Of a DNA stretch of 64,000 nucleotides, positions 1 through 8,693 are shown piece after piece. This DNA comes from Gammaproteobacteria bacterium (GTDB lineage Bacteria > Pseudomonadota > Gammaproteobacteria > Steroidobacterales > Steroidobacteraceae), in contig PLUE01000069.1 in assembly GCA_003164785.1 (NCBI GenBank), forward strand, positions 310,001-374,000, in the 5' to 3' direction. Position 1 is the stretch's first letter, and each line of letters starts with the position of its first letter. Made by a program: the position numbers and the translations under genes. Below the pieces are notes generated by a model, which made no database searches, was not told the origin of the DNA, and worked only from the letters and a program-made list of their open reading frames with translations.

Positions 1-1
1 G

Positions 2-601
2 ACGCGGCCGAAACGACAATGCCTGGGCATTCCGATCGACGGCGTCGATTCGCGGTTGATCGATCCTATGTCGCTGCGCGAGCTGCCGCGGGGCAATGCC
101 GGCGACGTCGGCGAAATCGTGACCCATGGACCGCAGCTGTTCGAGGGGTACTGGCGCAGGCCGGAGGAGACCGCCGGGGCGTTCGTGCAGATCGATGGCC
201 GACGCTTCCTGCGTACCGGCGACCTGGCGAGGATCGACGAGGAGGGCTACTTCTTCATGGTCGATCGCCTGAAACGGATGATCAACGCGGCCGGATTCAA
301 GGTGTGGCCGGCCGAGGTCGAATCGGTCTTGTATGGGCACCCCGACGTGCTGGAGGTTTGCATCATCGCCGCCGCGGATGCGCGCCGCGGTGAAACCGTC
401 AAGGCGCTGGTGGTGTTGCGGCCGGGGGCACCCCGGCGTCCCGAGCCGCATTCCATCATCGATTGGTGCCGGCGGAGGATGGCCGCGTTCAAGGTGCCGA
501 CCATCGTCGAGTTCGTCGAGAGCCTGCCCAAATCGGCGGCGGGGAAGATTTCGTGGCGGACGCTGCAGGAGCGCGAGTTACAGTCCGCTCGATCGCCGTG
601 A
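2..601 (+). CDS. Acyl-CoA synthetase / AMP-dependent ligase, C-terminal part (5' truncated by window edge)
   Basis: C-terminal ~199 residues of an ANL-superfamily adenylate-forming enzyme. These enzymes activate a carboxylic acid as acyl-AMP and transfer it to CoA. The visible part begins in the region that usually reads GIPxxGVDxRxxDP and contains the RTGDLARIDEEGYF motif. It continues into the hinge DRLKRMINAAGFKVWPAEVE and ends with the A10-type PKSAAGKISW segment that carries the catalytic lysine. The frame is open to the first bases of the window, so the N-terminal domain lies upstream. The stop (TGA at 599-601) overlaps the convergent MFS gene by about 24 bases. Substrate cannot be told from this part; a medium/long-chain fatty acid or aryl acid is possible. 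Confidence 0.92.
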   Translation, partial: TRPKRQCLGIPIDGVDSRLIDPMSLRELPRGNAGDVGEIVTHGPQLFEGYWRRPEETAGAFVQIDGRRFLRTGDLARIDEEGYFFMVDRLKRMINAAGFKVWPAEVESVLYGHPDVLEVCIIAAADARRGETVKALVVLRPGAPRRPEPHSIIDWCRRRMAAFKVPTIVEFVESLPKSAAGKISWRTLQERELQSARSP

Positions 602-1993
602 GACGTCCGGCGTCTCCGGTTCGTCCAAGGCCTGGAAGCCGAGGTTGCGGGTCTCCGGCGCCCAGCGCAGGCAGATCGCGGCGCCGATGCCCAGCACGAT
701 GACGCAGGCGGCGAGCGCCGCCCTGACCCCGTACCGCGCCACCACGACCGGCAACAAGAAGGTGCCGAGGGCCGAGCCGATGCGACTGGCGGCGATCGCG
801 AGGCCGATGCCCGACGCCCGCAGATCGGTCGGGAACAGTTCCGGCAGATACACGTACACGAGATTGGACGCCGCCGACAGAACGCAGGCGAAGAGGGAAA
901 ACAAGACGATCATGGGGATCAGCGGTACGTCGCGCCACAGAGTCAGCACCAGCATGGACGCGGCGGCGAGGCAGAAGCTGCCGATCAGAAAGGTGCGTCG
1001 GCGGAGCCGGTCGATGATCAGCAGCCCCGTGATCGCGCCAGCCAGCAGCGCCAGGTTGTAGATGAGGCCGCCCACATACCCGCCCGCGAGATTGAGTGCG
1101 GACATGACCTGGGCCACGAAGGTGCCGACGGCAAAATACGGTATGACCTGGCACGCGAAGAACGCGCAGGCCACTAGGGTCCGCGTGCGCCATCGGGTCG
1201 AGAACAGCTGGTGCCATCGACCTCGATCCGTCGCGATGCGCACGGCGCGCAGCGGTGGCCGCACGTGTGTGCCGAATTTCTCGCGAATGACCGCGGCGGC
1301 GCGCGCCGACAGCCCTCGATTCGTCAGCCACAATGGCGACTCGGGCACCGTCAGGCGCAGCGGAGCGATCAGCAGACAGGGCACGGCGCTGGCGAGCAGC
1401 ATCCAACGCCACGAGCTCGACCCCAGCGGAGTGAGCATGAAGCCGACCAGATACGCCGAGGCGTAACCGCCGGCCCATGCAATCGACAGCAGGCCGAGAA
1501 TCCGGCCGCGAAGGCGCCGTGGCGAGAACTCGGTGAGGAGGGTCTTGCTGAGCACGTAGTCGGTTCCGAGCAGGAACCCGATCGCGAGACGCAACATCAG
1601 CAATTCGCCGCCGCCGTGCACGACGAGTTGAATCATCGACAGCGGTGCGAGCAACAGCATGTTGTAGGCGAAGATCGGCCGGCGGCCGAATCGATCCGCG
1701 ACCGGCCCGGTCAACAACGCACCGGCAAACAGTCCGGCCAGCGATGCGCCGCCCAACAGACCCAGCCAGACCGGGCCGAGCCCCATTTGAGGCGCGGCCA
1801 AGGTCAGTGCGATGCCGATGATGCCGAGCCCGAAACCGTCCGCAAACACGCCGCCGGTGCTGCACAACGCGATTCTTAGATGAAACCGCCGTAAGGGTAC
1901 ATCGTCATAGTCGATGGTCGCGATGGTCGGTGTCGCGTCAATGGCGGTCGTCCAGCACGAGACCGAATTCAGCGGCGCACGACGCCAGGGCAT
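578..1993 (-). CDS. MFS transporter (sugar/metabolite:H+ symporter-like), last gene of the sarcosine oxidase operon
   Basis: About 471 residues with the pattern of 12 membrane helices and the major-facilitator loop motif GPVADRFGRRP after helix 2, a second RRLRGR loop, PESPLWL at the end of the first half and a PELFPTDLRASG loop in the second half. These fit the sugar-porter/aromatic-acid-type branch. I chose the ATG at 1993 because it is preceded by GGGAG at a good distance (8 bases). It overlaps the end of soxG by about 55 bases, and the open frame extends further upstream without a better start. It probably imports a substrate of the operon such as sarcosine, betaine or a related compound; that role is inferred only from position. 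Confidence 0.85.
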   Translation of the reverse strand: MPWRRAPLNSVSCWTTAIDATPTIATIDYDDVPLRRFHLRIALCSTGGVFADGFGLGIIGIALTLAAPQMGLGPVWLGLLGGASLAGLFAGALLTGPVADRFGRRPIFAYNMLLLAPLSMIQLVVHGGGELLMLRLAIGFLLGTDYVLSKTLLTEFSPRRLRGRILGLLSIAWAGGYASAYLVGFMLTPLGSSSWRWMLLASAVPCLLIAPLRLTVPESPLWLTNRGLSARAAAVIREKFGTHVRPPLRAVRIATDRGRWHQLFSTRWRTRTLVACAFFACQVIPYFAVGTFVAQVMSALNLAGGYVGGLIYNLALLAGAITGLLIIDRLRRRTFLIGSFCLAAASMLVLTLWRDVPLIPMIVLFSLFACVLSAASNLVYVYLPELFPTDLRASGIGLAIAASRIGSALGTFLLPVVVARYGVRAALAACVIVLGIGAAICLRWAPETRNLGFQALDEPETPDVSRRSSGL

Positions 1994-2570
1994 GCCACAA
2001 ACTCCCGGCCATGCTGCGAAAGACCGCAAGCTCGAAAACGGCGGTTCCTTCCTCATCGTCGAGGCGCCAGAGCAGCGCGCCCATGTGGGCCGCCACCGTT
2101 CCGGCAACCGCGCCCACCGGAAACGCGCGGTCGTGCACATCGATCGGCACGAGCTTGGCCAGCGTCTGGCGCACTTTGGGGCCGTTCAGGCGCAGCACCG
2201 CGTAGCTGTCGCTCTGGTCGCTCACGGAGGCGCACCCGTCGAGAGCCGACGCCAGCGAGGAAGCAAAGGCGTTTCCTCCTCGTTCGCGAATTGCGAGCCA
2301 CGCTTCGGGTCCCGTGCCGGCGATGCTGAGGTCGTTCGACACGGCGCGCCGGGGCTCGCGCGGCAGATCGATCCCGAAATCCTCGCGGCAGCGCCGCTCG
2401 AGCGTGGCGATTTGCCCGGCGCGTGCGAGCACGGTGGCAATGCCCAACCCATCCCGCTCCGCGGCGACGACGCCGCGCGTGCCATTCGACGCCTCGGCGA
2501 CGCCGGCAGCCCCGGCATTGCTGGCATAAGGGGAGCGCGCAATAAAAGAACCCGTCATTAGTGTATTCAT
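1938..2570 (-). CDS. soxG: Sarcosine oxidase, gamma subunit
   Basis: 210 residues, the usual size for SoxG, the structural subunit of heterotetrameric sarcosine oxidase. It resembles part of the aminomethyltransferase fold, with a central LRLNGPKVRQTLAKLVPIDVH segment followed by VGAVAGTVAAHMGALLWR and a C-terminal SLWHALASCAAEFG helix. Identification rests on these motifs and on position: its ATG lies two bases after the soxA stop in the order B-D-A-G that is typical for this operon. The enzyme is cytoplasmic. Confidence 0.93.
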   Translation of the reverse strand: MNTLMTGSFIARSPYASNAGAAGVAEASNGTRGVVAAERDGLGIATVLARAGQIATLERRCREDFGIDLPREPRRAVSNDLSIAGTGPEAWLAIRERGGNAFASSLASALDGCASVSDQSDSYAVLRLNGPKVRQTLAKLVPIDVHDRAFPVGAVAGTVAAHMGALLWRLDDEEGTAVFELAVFRSMAGSLWHALASCAAEFGLVLDDRH

Positions 2571-2572
2571 CC

Positions 2573-5545
2573 TCAGCTTTTCAGGCGCTCGCCGGCCGGA
2601 TCAAAGAAGGCAGGCGGCACGACCTCGACGTCGACGTCGCCGTTGCGCAACGGGTCGTGGGCGCGAATGCGCTCGCCGGTCCGGCTCGCCCCGCGACTCA
2701 GGAAAGCCAACCCGATCCAGTGACCGAGCATCGGCGAGAACGCCACGGACGTGATGAAGCCCTGATCGTTCTCGAGGGTGGACGCGTCGCCCGGGCGAAG
2801 CAAGTGCGCGCCCGAGTATAGGCGTGACTCTCGATTGACGGGCTTGACGCCGACCAGAACGGGCCGGTCCGGGGCATTCAGTCCCAGGCGCGCGGCCAGA
2901 ACCCGGCCGATGTAATCCTTCTTCTTGGACATCAGCGCCCCCAAGCCCAGATCGACGGCAGTGGTCGTACCGTTCAATTCGTTGCCGGCCACGTGGCCCT
3001 TCTCGATGCGCATGACGCCGAGCGCCTCGGTGCCGTAAGGCACCACGTCGAAGGCCGCGCCTGCCGCCATGATCGCCTTGATCGTCGCGTCGCCGTAACG
3101 CGCCGGCACCGCGAGTTCGTACGCGAGCTCCCCCGAGAAGGAAATCCGGAACAGGCGGGCCGGCACGCCATTCCAGGAGAACTCCCGGCACGCCAGGTAG
3201 AGGACCGCCGCGTCGGATACGTCGAGCGATCCGCCGAGAAGTGTCTGCAGCAGGTCGCGCGCGCGCGGGCCGGCGACGGCGTATTGCGACCATTGCTCCG
3301 TCACCGACACGAGCTGCACGTCGAACGCCGGCCAGAGCACCTGCCGCGCGTGCTCCAGGTGCTGCATGACTTTGGCGGCATTGACGGTGGTGGTCGAGAT
3401 CAGGAAATGGTCCCGCTCGAGATGGGCGACGGTGCCGTCATCCATCACCAGGCCGTCCTCCCGCAGCATGAGGCCATAGCGGACCTTGCCGGCCGGGAGC
3501 GTGGACATCATGTTGCTGTAGACCCGGTCGAGAAACGCCGGCGCGTCGGCGCCCTGCACGTCGATCTTCCCCAGCGTCGACACGTCGCAGACGCCCGCCG
3601 CCGCTCGTACGCTCTTCACCTCGCGCACGACGCTGGTCAGCCAGTCGGTCTCACCGGGCAGGGGAAACCATTGGGCCCGCAGCCATTGGCCCGCTTCGAC
3701 GAAGACGGCGCCGCGATCCTTGGCCCATTGATGTCCCGCGGTGTGCCGGACCGGTTTGAAATCCTTGCCGCGGTGATGGCCTGCGAAGGCGGCGATGGCG
3801 ACCGGCGTGTATGGCGGTCGGGAGACCGTCGTGCCGACCTCGGGGATCGCGCGCTCGGTCAACGCCGCCATGATCGCGTGACCATTGATGTTGGAGGTCT
3901 TGCCCTGATCGGTGGCCATGCCCAGCGTCGTGTAACGCTTCAGCAGTTCGACCGACCGAAAGCCCTCGCGCGCCGCGAGCCCGACGTCGTCGCGGGTGAC
4001 GTCGTGCTGAAAATCGACGAAGGCCTTGCCCCGGCTCCCGTCGACGAACCACAGCGGCGTCAGACCGGCCAGTTCGTCGTTGGCGCGCCACGCGGGTCCC
4101 GCGGCGGCATCGAATCCCGTTGCCTGCGCAGCGCCGGCGCCTGCGGCGGCGCCGGCGCGCAGCGCCGCACCCAGCGAGTACTCGCCGGCCGCTGCGCCGA
4201 TGATGTGCATCGAGTGCGTACCGTCGTCCGCGACGAAGGCACTGATCGCGTCGGACCAGCGCGGCCGCGCACCCAGGTGGGTGGAAATCGACATGCTCGG
4301 ATTCCAGCCGCCCGACATCGCGAGCGCGTCGCAGGGCACGCGCGAGACGCGTCCCGCCGCATCTCGGACGGAGAGGGCATCGAGCGCGCGGCCGCCGTGG
4401 GTCGCCACGACCTGAGAGCCCAGCATGACGCGAAGGTCGGCGCGCTTCGCCTCGGTCAGCAACGCCGGCGCGATTGCCGGGCGGGCGTCGATGACCGCGG
4501 TCACGTCGACGCCGGCGGCGATCAGATCGAAGGCCGTTTTCCAGCCGTCGTCGCAGGTCGTGAACAATCCGATCCGTCGACCGGGTGTTGCCCTGAACCG
4601 GTTGACGTACGTGCGCACGGCCGACGCCATCATCACCCCGGGGCGATCGTTGCCGCCGAAGACGATCGGACGTTCGACGGCGCCGGCCGCCAGAATGGTG
4701 CGCTTCGCCACGACTTTCCACAGGCGCTGACGGGGCTGATGGAGAGCGGGGAGGCTCAGGTGATCGGACACGCGTTCGAGCGCGCCAAAGGTGTTGCTAT
4801 CGTAGGCGCCGAACACCGTCGTGCGCCGCATGATGCGCACCTCGGGAAAGGTTAGAAGCTCCGCTTCCGCCTGCCGCGCCCAGGACGATGCTCGTTTGCC
4901 GTCGATTTCGAGCTGCTCGCCATTCAGACGCCCACCGATGAGAAAATCTTCGTCGCAGAGCAGGACTCGCGCACCGGATCTACCCGCGGTCAACGCGGCC
5001 GCGAGGCCGGCGGGCCCGCCACCGATGATCAGCACGTCGCAAAACGCATGCGCCTTCTCGTAGGTATCCGGATCGGACGCCATGCTGGCCCGACCCAGAC
5101 CGGCAGCGCGCCGGATGATGGGCTCGTACAGCTTCTCCCACAACGCGGCCGGCCACATGAAGGTCTTGTAATAAAAGCCGGCCACGAACAACGGGGACAG
5201 CAGGGAGTTGATGGCGCCCGCGTCGAACGCCAGCGACGGCCAGCGATTCTGACTCCTTGCCTCCAGCCCCTCGAAGAGTTCGGCGACGGTGGCGCGGGTG
5301 TTCGGCTCGCGGCGTGCGCCGGTGCGCAATTCGACGAGCGCGTTCGGTTCCTCGGAACCCGCCGTGAGGATGCCGCGCGGTCGATGGTACTTGAAGGAGC
5401 GGCCCACGAGTCCGATGCCCGCCGCGAGCAGGGCGGAGGCCAGCGTGTCGCCCGCAAAACCCTGGTAGGGCTTGTCGTCGAATTTGAATGCGATGGGGCG
5501 GTCGCGTTCCAGCGAGCCATCGCCGGCGAGGCGGAAGCCGCTCAT
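2573..5545 (-). CDS. soxA: Sarcosine oxidase, alpha subunit
   Basis: 990 residues, the usual length. The complex oxidises sarcosine (N-methylglycine) to glycine, passing the methyl-derived carbon to tetrahydrofolate and electrons to oxygen, giving hydrogen peroxide. An N-terminal 2Fe-2S-like fold (about residues 15-105, with RSFKYHRPRG) is followed by a Rossmann domain with LIIGGGPAGLAAALTAG near residue 170, which binds the dinucleotide cofactor. A C-terminal aminomethyltransferase-like domain (about 610-985, with GVCDVSTLGKIDVQGADA) binds folate. The open frame extends 34 codons upstream, but the ATG at 5545 overlaps the soxD stop as ATGA and gives the family's MSGFRL start. Confidence 0.96.
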   Translation of the reverse strand: MSGFRLAGDGSLERDRPIAFKFDDKPYQGFAGDTLASALLAAGIGLVGRSFKYHRPRGILTAGSEEPNALVELRTGARREPNTRATVAELFEGLEARSQNRWPSLAFDAGAINSLLSPLFVAGFYYKTFMWPAALWEKLYEPIIRRAAGLGRASMASDPDTYEKAHAFCDVLIIGGGPAGLAAALTAGRSGARVLLCDEDFLIGGRLNGEQLEIDGKRASSWARQAEAELLTFPEVRIMRRTTVFGAYDSNTFGALERVSDHLSLPALHQPRQRLWKVVAKRTILAAGAVERPIVFGGNDRPGVMMASAVRTYVNRFRATPGRRIGLFTTCDDGWKTAFDLIAAGVDVTAVIDARPAIAPALLTEAKRADLRVMLGSQVVATHGGRALDALSVRDAAGRVSRVPCDALAMSGGWNPSMSISTHLGARPRWSDAISAFVADDGTHSMHIIGAAAGEYSLGAALRAGAAAGAGAAQATGFDAAAGPAWRANDELAGLTPLWFVDGSRGKAFVDFQHDVTRDDVGLAAREGFRSVELLKRYTTLGMATDQGKTSNINGHAIMAALTERAIPEVGTTVSRPPYTPVAIAAFAGHHRGKDFKPVRHTAGHQWAKDRGAVFVEAGQWLRAQWFPLPGETDWLTSVVREVKSVRAAAGVCDVSTLGKIDVQGADAPAFLDRVYSNMMSTLPAGKVRYGLMLREDGLVMDDGTVAHLERDHFLISTTTVNAAKVMQHLEHARQVLWPAFDVQLVSVTEQWSQYAVAGPRARDLLQTLLGGSLDVSDAAVLYLACREFSWNGVPARLFRISFSGELAYELAVPARYGDATIKAIMAAGAAFDVVPYGTEALGVMRIEKGHVAGNELNGTTTAVDLGLGALMSKKKDYIGRVLAARLGLNAPDRPVLVGVKPVNRESRLYSGAHLLRPGDASTLENDQGFITSVAFSPMLGHWIGLAFLSRGASRTGERIRAHDPLRNGDVDVEVVPPAFFDPAGERLKS

Positions 5546-5811
5546 GCGGGAGTCACCGTCTTGGCGAGTTCCGCGGCCAGGATGACGTGGGTCCGGGTAT
5601 TGCGGGTGACTCGCAGCCACGTGCGACAGCCGGCGCCGTGGTACCAAAGCTCATCGTGGGGTCCGGCCGGATTGTCCCGCAAGTACACGGCTTGGTAGAA
5701 GGTTTCCGATGCGTTCCCGCCGGCCGGGTCGGGGCGCCGAAAATTGGCGTCACCGAGGTAGGTGAATTCGGTGAGGTCTCGTTCACCGCAAAAAGGACAG
5801 GGGATGCGCAT
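5542..5811 (-). CDS. soxD: Sarcosine oxidase, delta subunit
   Basis: 89 residues, the normal size. The N-terminal MRIPCPFCGERD carries the CxxC pair that, with a later histidine and cysteine (YHGAGCRTW), forms the zinc site known in this small subunit. The conserved LRDNPAGPHDELWYH segment is present. Its stop overlaps the soxA start by four bases and its start is 12 bases after soxB, so translation of B, D, A and G is probably coupled. Confidence 0.96.
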   Translation of the reverse strand: MRIPCPFCGERDLTEFTYLGDANFRRPDPAGGNASETFYQAVYLRDNPAGPHDELWYHGAGCRTWLRVTRNTRTHVILAAELAKTVTPA

Positions 5812-5823
5812 ACGGGATGTCTC

Positions 5824-7074
5824 TCAGTGCAAATTCGGCTGCGCGCCCACGCCCTTCTCATCGAGAAGATGGCCGGTGGCAAAACGATCCAGACGATACG
5901 CGCTCGCCGTCGGGTGGGACTCATCGCGCGCCAGCAGATGAGCGAAGCAATAGCCGGACGCCGGCGTGGCCTTGAACCCACCGTAACACCAGCCGGCGTT
6001 CAGATAGAGACCGGCGAGCGGTGAATGATCGATGATGGGCGAGCCATCCATCGACATGTCCATGATGCCTCCCCAGGAGCGCAGCATGCGCACGCGGCCG
6101 ATCGCGGGCATGAGGGCCATGCCGCCTTCGCAGACTTCTTCGACCGTCGGCAGGTTGCCGCGCTGGGCGTAGGAGTTGTAGCCGTCGATGTCGCCGCCGA
6201 ACACCAACCCACCCTTGTCCGACTGGCTGATATAAAAGTGTCCCGCCCCGAAGGTCACGACGCCGGGGATGAACGGCTTGATGGCCTCGGAGACGAAGGC
6301 TTGCAATACGTGACTTTCGATGGGCAGGCGCAAGCCCGCCATCTGAGCCACCCGCGACGTGTTTCCGGCGACGGCCATGCCGACCTTGTTGGCCTTGATC
6401 TGCCCGCGCGTCGTCTCGACACCGGTCACGCGATCGCCATCCCGCAGAAATCCCGTGACCTCGCAGTTCTGAATGATGTCCACGCCCCGATCGCTCGCGG
6501 CGCGCGCATAGCCCCAGACGACGGCGTCGTGGCGGGCGGTACCGCCGCGCCGCTGCAGGAGACCTCCCTGGATGGGGAAGCGCGCGTTGTCGAAATCGAG
6601 AAAGGGCAGCATGCGCCGGACGCCGGCCCGATCCAGGAGTTCGGCGTCGACACCGTGCATGCGCATCGCGTTGCCGCGGCGCGCGTAGGCGTCCCGCTGT
6701 CCGTCGGAATGGTACAAGTTCAGCACGCCTCGCTGGCTCACCATCGTGTTGTAGTTGAGGTCCTGCTCCAGTCCCTCCCATAGCTTCATTGATAGTTCGT
6801 AGAACGGATTGTTGCCGGGCAGCAGATAGTTCGAGCGGATGATGGTTGTGTTGCGGCCCGCGTTACCCGATCCGATCCATCCCTTCTCGATCACCGCGAC
6901 GTTGGCGATGCCATGAGTCTTCGCAAGATAGTGCGCCGTCGCGAGACCGTGGCCGCCGCCACCGATGATGATCACGTCGTAGGCCGGCTTCGGTTGCGCA
7001 TCGCGCCAGGCGGGTCCCCAGCCCCGATGGCCGGCGAGTGCCTGTTTCATCAAGGTGAAAACGGAATAGCGCAT
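5824..7074 (-). CDS. soxB: Sarcosine oxidase, beta subunit
   Basis: 416 residues of a DAO-type flavoprotein, the subunit where sarcosine is oxidised. A FAD-binding motif IIIGGGGHGLATAHYLA lies near residue 35. ARHDAVVWGYARAA near residue 180 holds the histidine that in characterised enzymes carries covalent FMN. GGFKATPASGYCFAHLLA sits near the C-terminus. I chose the ATG at 7074 because MRYSVFTL matches the usual SoxB start; an ATG 42 bases upstream is also open. It is the first gene of the operon and diverges from an AraC-type regulator. Confidence 0.95.
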   Translation of the reverse strand: MRYSVFTLMKQALAGHRGWGPAWRDAQPKPAYDVIIIGGGGHGLATAHYLAKTHGIANVAVIEKGWIGSGNAGRNTTIIRSNYLLPGNNPFYELSMKLWEGLEQDLNYNTMVSQRGVLNLYHSDGQRDAYARRGNAMRMHGVDAELLDRAGVRRMLPFLDFDNARFPIQGGLLQRRGGTARHDAVVWGYARAASDRGVDIIQNCEVTGFLRDGDRVTGVETTRGQIKANKVGMAVAGNTSRVAQMAGLRLPIESHVLQAFVSEAIKPFIPGVVTFGAGHFYISQSDKGGLVFGGDIDGYNSYAQRGNLPTVEEVCEGGMALMPAIGRVRMLRSWGGIMDMSMDGSPIIDHSPLAGLYLNAGWCYGGFKATPASGYCFAHLLARDESHPTASAYRLDRFATGHLLDEKGVGAQPNLH

Positions 7075-7180
7075 GGCAGCAAGCTCGATGGGGTGGGAGT
7101 GCCCGTGATCGCCCAATATAGAATTGATCGACCGGCCTCTTTTGATAATTTACGTCATATAATATACATTTAACGACATC
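7075..7180. promoter_or_regulatory. Divergent AT-rich promoter region between soxB and the GlxA-type regulator
   Basis: A short AT-rich island (7141-7180) in otherwise GC-rich DNA separates the two divergent genes. It holds a TATAAT at 7158-7163 and a direct repeat ATTTACGTCAT (7148-7158) / ATTTAACGACAT (7168-7179). The repeats are spaced 20 bases apart, two helical turns, which is a common layout for AraC-family binding half-sites. Exact -35/-10 pairs could not be fixed. Control of the sox operon by the divergent regulator is an inference. Confidence 0.45.
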
Positions 7181-8191
7181 ATGACTGGCCACAGTCCCCA
7201 TGCGCGCCCGGTGCTTTCCACCCAGACGGTCGGATTTCTGCTCATTCCGGGCTTTGCTCTGATGTCCTACGCCGCGGCCGTCGAGCCGCTGCGCGCCGCC
7301 AATCAACTGTCCGGCAAGACCCTTTATCGATGGTGGCAGACCGCACCGGGCAACGAGCCGGCGGTGGCATCGAACGGCGCGGCCATGCTCGCCAACCATG
7401 AGTTTGGTGCGGCGTCCGACGCCCCCGATCTGCTGCTCGTCTGCGCGGGCGGAAATCCTGGCTCGTTTCGCGACTCGCGCACGTTCGCCTGGCTGCGCAG
7501 GCTTGCACGGCAAGGCGTCGTTATCGGCGGGATTTCGGGCGGCCCCTTCGTGCTCGCCCGAGCCGGATTGTTGGCCAAGCGGCGATGTACGGTGCACTGG
7601 GAGCACATGCCGGCCTTTCAGGAGGCGTTTCCCGCCGTCCGCCTGACCCGTTCCCTTTTTGAAATCGACCGGGACCGAATCACCTGCGCCGGCGGTGTGG
7701 CGGCGCTCGATCTGATGGTCGCGCTCATCACACGCGATCACGGCTACGAGTTGGCGGCGGCGGTGGGCGATTGGTTCCTGCATACGCAGATTCGCGAGGG
7801 CGAGGGCCCGCAGCGCATGGACCTGCGCTTTCGGCTGGGGGTGGGCGATGAGCGCTTGCTTGCCGTGCTGAAGAGCATGGAGTCGAATCTCGAGTCGCCG
7901 TTGTCGCGGGACCAATTGGCGCAGATCGCGGTGTTGTCACTGAGACAGCTCGAGCGCCTGTTCCGCCGCCAATTGGGGCGTGGCGTGCATGAGCATTACA
8001 TGGCGCTGCGCCTGGCCCGCTCGCTGCAGCTGTTGCGAGGCACGTCGCTGTCGATATTGGATATCGCGATAGCGACCGGGTTTGCGTCGGCGAGCCACTT
8101 CTCGCGCGCTTTTCACGCAAACTACCGCTGCAGGCCGCGGGACGCGGCGCGGCGCGAGGGGCTGGTCAGCGATGCGCGGGGACCACATTAG
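7181..8191 (+). CDS. GlxA-family AraC transcriptional regulator (DJ-1/PfpI + AraC HTH), likely sarcosine/betaine-responsive
   Basis: 336 residues. The N-terminal DJ-1/PfpI-like domain (about 15-190) includes VGFLLIPGFALMSYAAAVEPLRAAN and an elbow GISGGPFVLARAG where the catalytic cysteine of hydrolases is absent, so it is a sensor rather than an enzyme. The C-terminal AraC domain (about 225-325) has two helix-turn-helix motifs, including SILDIAIATGFASASHFSRAFH. This architecture is shared with GbdR and related regulators of glycine-betaine, dimethylglycine and sarcosine use. The divergent position next to soxBDAG supports a role as activator of that operon. Confidence 0.9.
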   Translation: MTGHSPHARPVLSTQTVGFLLIPGFALMSYAAAVEPLRAANQLSGKTLYRWWQTAPGNEPAVASNGAAMLANHEFGAASDAPDLLLVCAGGNPGSFRDSRTFAWLRRLARQGVVIGGISGGPFVLARAGLLAKRRCTVHWEHMPAFQEAFPAVRLTRSLFEIDRDRITCAGGVAALDLMVALITRDHGYELAAAVGDWFLHTQIREGEGPQRMDLRFRLGVGDERLLAVLKSMESNLESPLSRDQLAQIAVLSLRQLERLFRRQLGRGVHEHYMALRLARSLQLLRGTSLSILDIAIATGFASASHFSRAFHANYRCRPRDAARREGLVSDARGPH

Positions 8192-8243
8192 CATCGCCCA
8201 CATTGGCTCTGCCGAAGACATTAGCACCGGCCAACACATTAGC
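8185..8243. repeat. Four spaced ACATTAGC direct repeats
   Basis: ACATTAGC or ACATTGGC occurs at 8185, 8200, 8218 and 8236, with spacings of 15, 18 and 18 bases. The set begins at the last codons of the upstream regulator and ends before the aminotransferase remnant. The copies share a few following bases (A/G, CG). They could be binding half-sites or simple low-complexity drift; nothing in the sequence decides this. Confidence 0.4.
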
Positions 8244-8340
8244 GCCGCTGGACCTGCCGCTAGCGACTCATCGCGCAGTCCCCGGATCGTTTGCGTTATT
8301 CTACGGGCATCTCTGGAGACCCGGGAAAACAAGGACGCCA

Positions 8341-8693
8341 ATGACTCAACCAACACGCAGCGACGCGGCACGATCCGATGCCCTCACGACGCAGCAGGTG
8401 CTCGACGGCTACACCACGCGGTCGTGGCGGTTTTTGGCGCATCTACAGCGTTCGAGCGGCATGGAATACGTGATCGGGAAATCCGAGGGTTCCTATCTCT
8501 GGAACGTCGAACAGACCCACCGTTTGAACTCTTCAAGCGCGGCGTGCTGTGCCACAGCGTGTCCGAGATAGAACCGCGCGTCGTGAAATTCTTCCCCTGC
8601 CTGACGAGCAGCGTGGGCGTCGTCGAGGAAGGTCGGGGCGGCATTGAGCGATTTTGCGCGCCTCTCGGTGCAGCCTTCAGCCTGAGTCGATGA
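8341..8693 (+). pseudogene. Class III aminotransferase remnant with large internal deletion
   Basis: The ATG at 8341 has a good AGGA site. It opens a frame whose residues FLAHLQRSSGMEYVIGKSEG and SYLWNVE match the N-terminus of class III (PLP) aminotransferases. That frame stops at 8571. From about 8523 a different frame reads FELFKRGVLCHSVSEIEPRV and VKFFPCLTSS, then VVEEGRGGIERF, the typical C-terminus of the same family, ending at 8693. The ~330-residue middle with the PLP lysine is missing, and the ends are joined out of frame near 8515-8525. The old stop overlaps the start of the next gene (ATGA), so the two were probably co-transcribed. The protein cannot be an active aminotransferase. 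Confidence 0.75.

Noticed and set aside
2993..4855. 620-codon plus-strand frame
   Set aside because: Antisense to soxA, which is securely identified.
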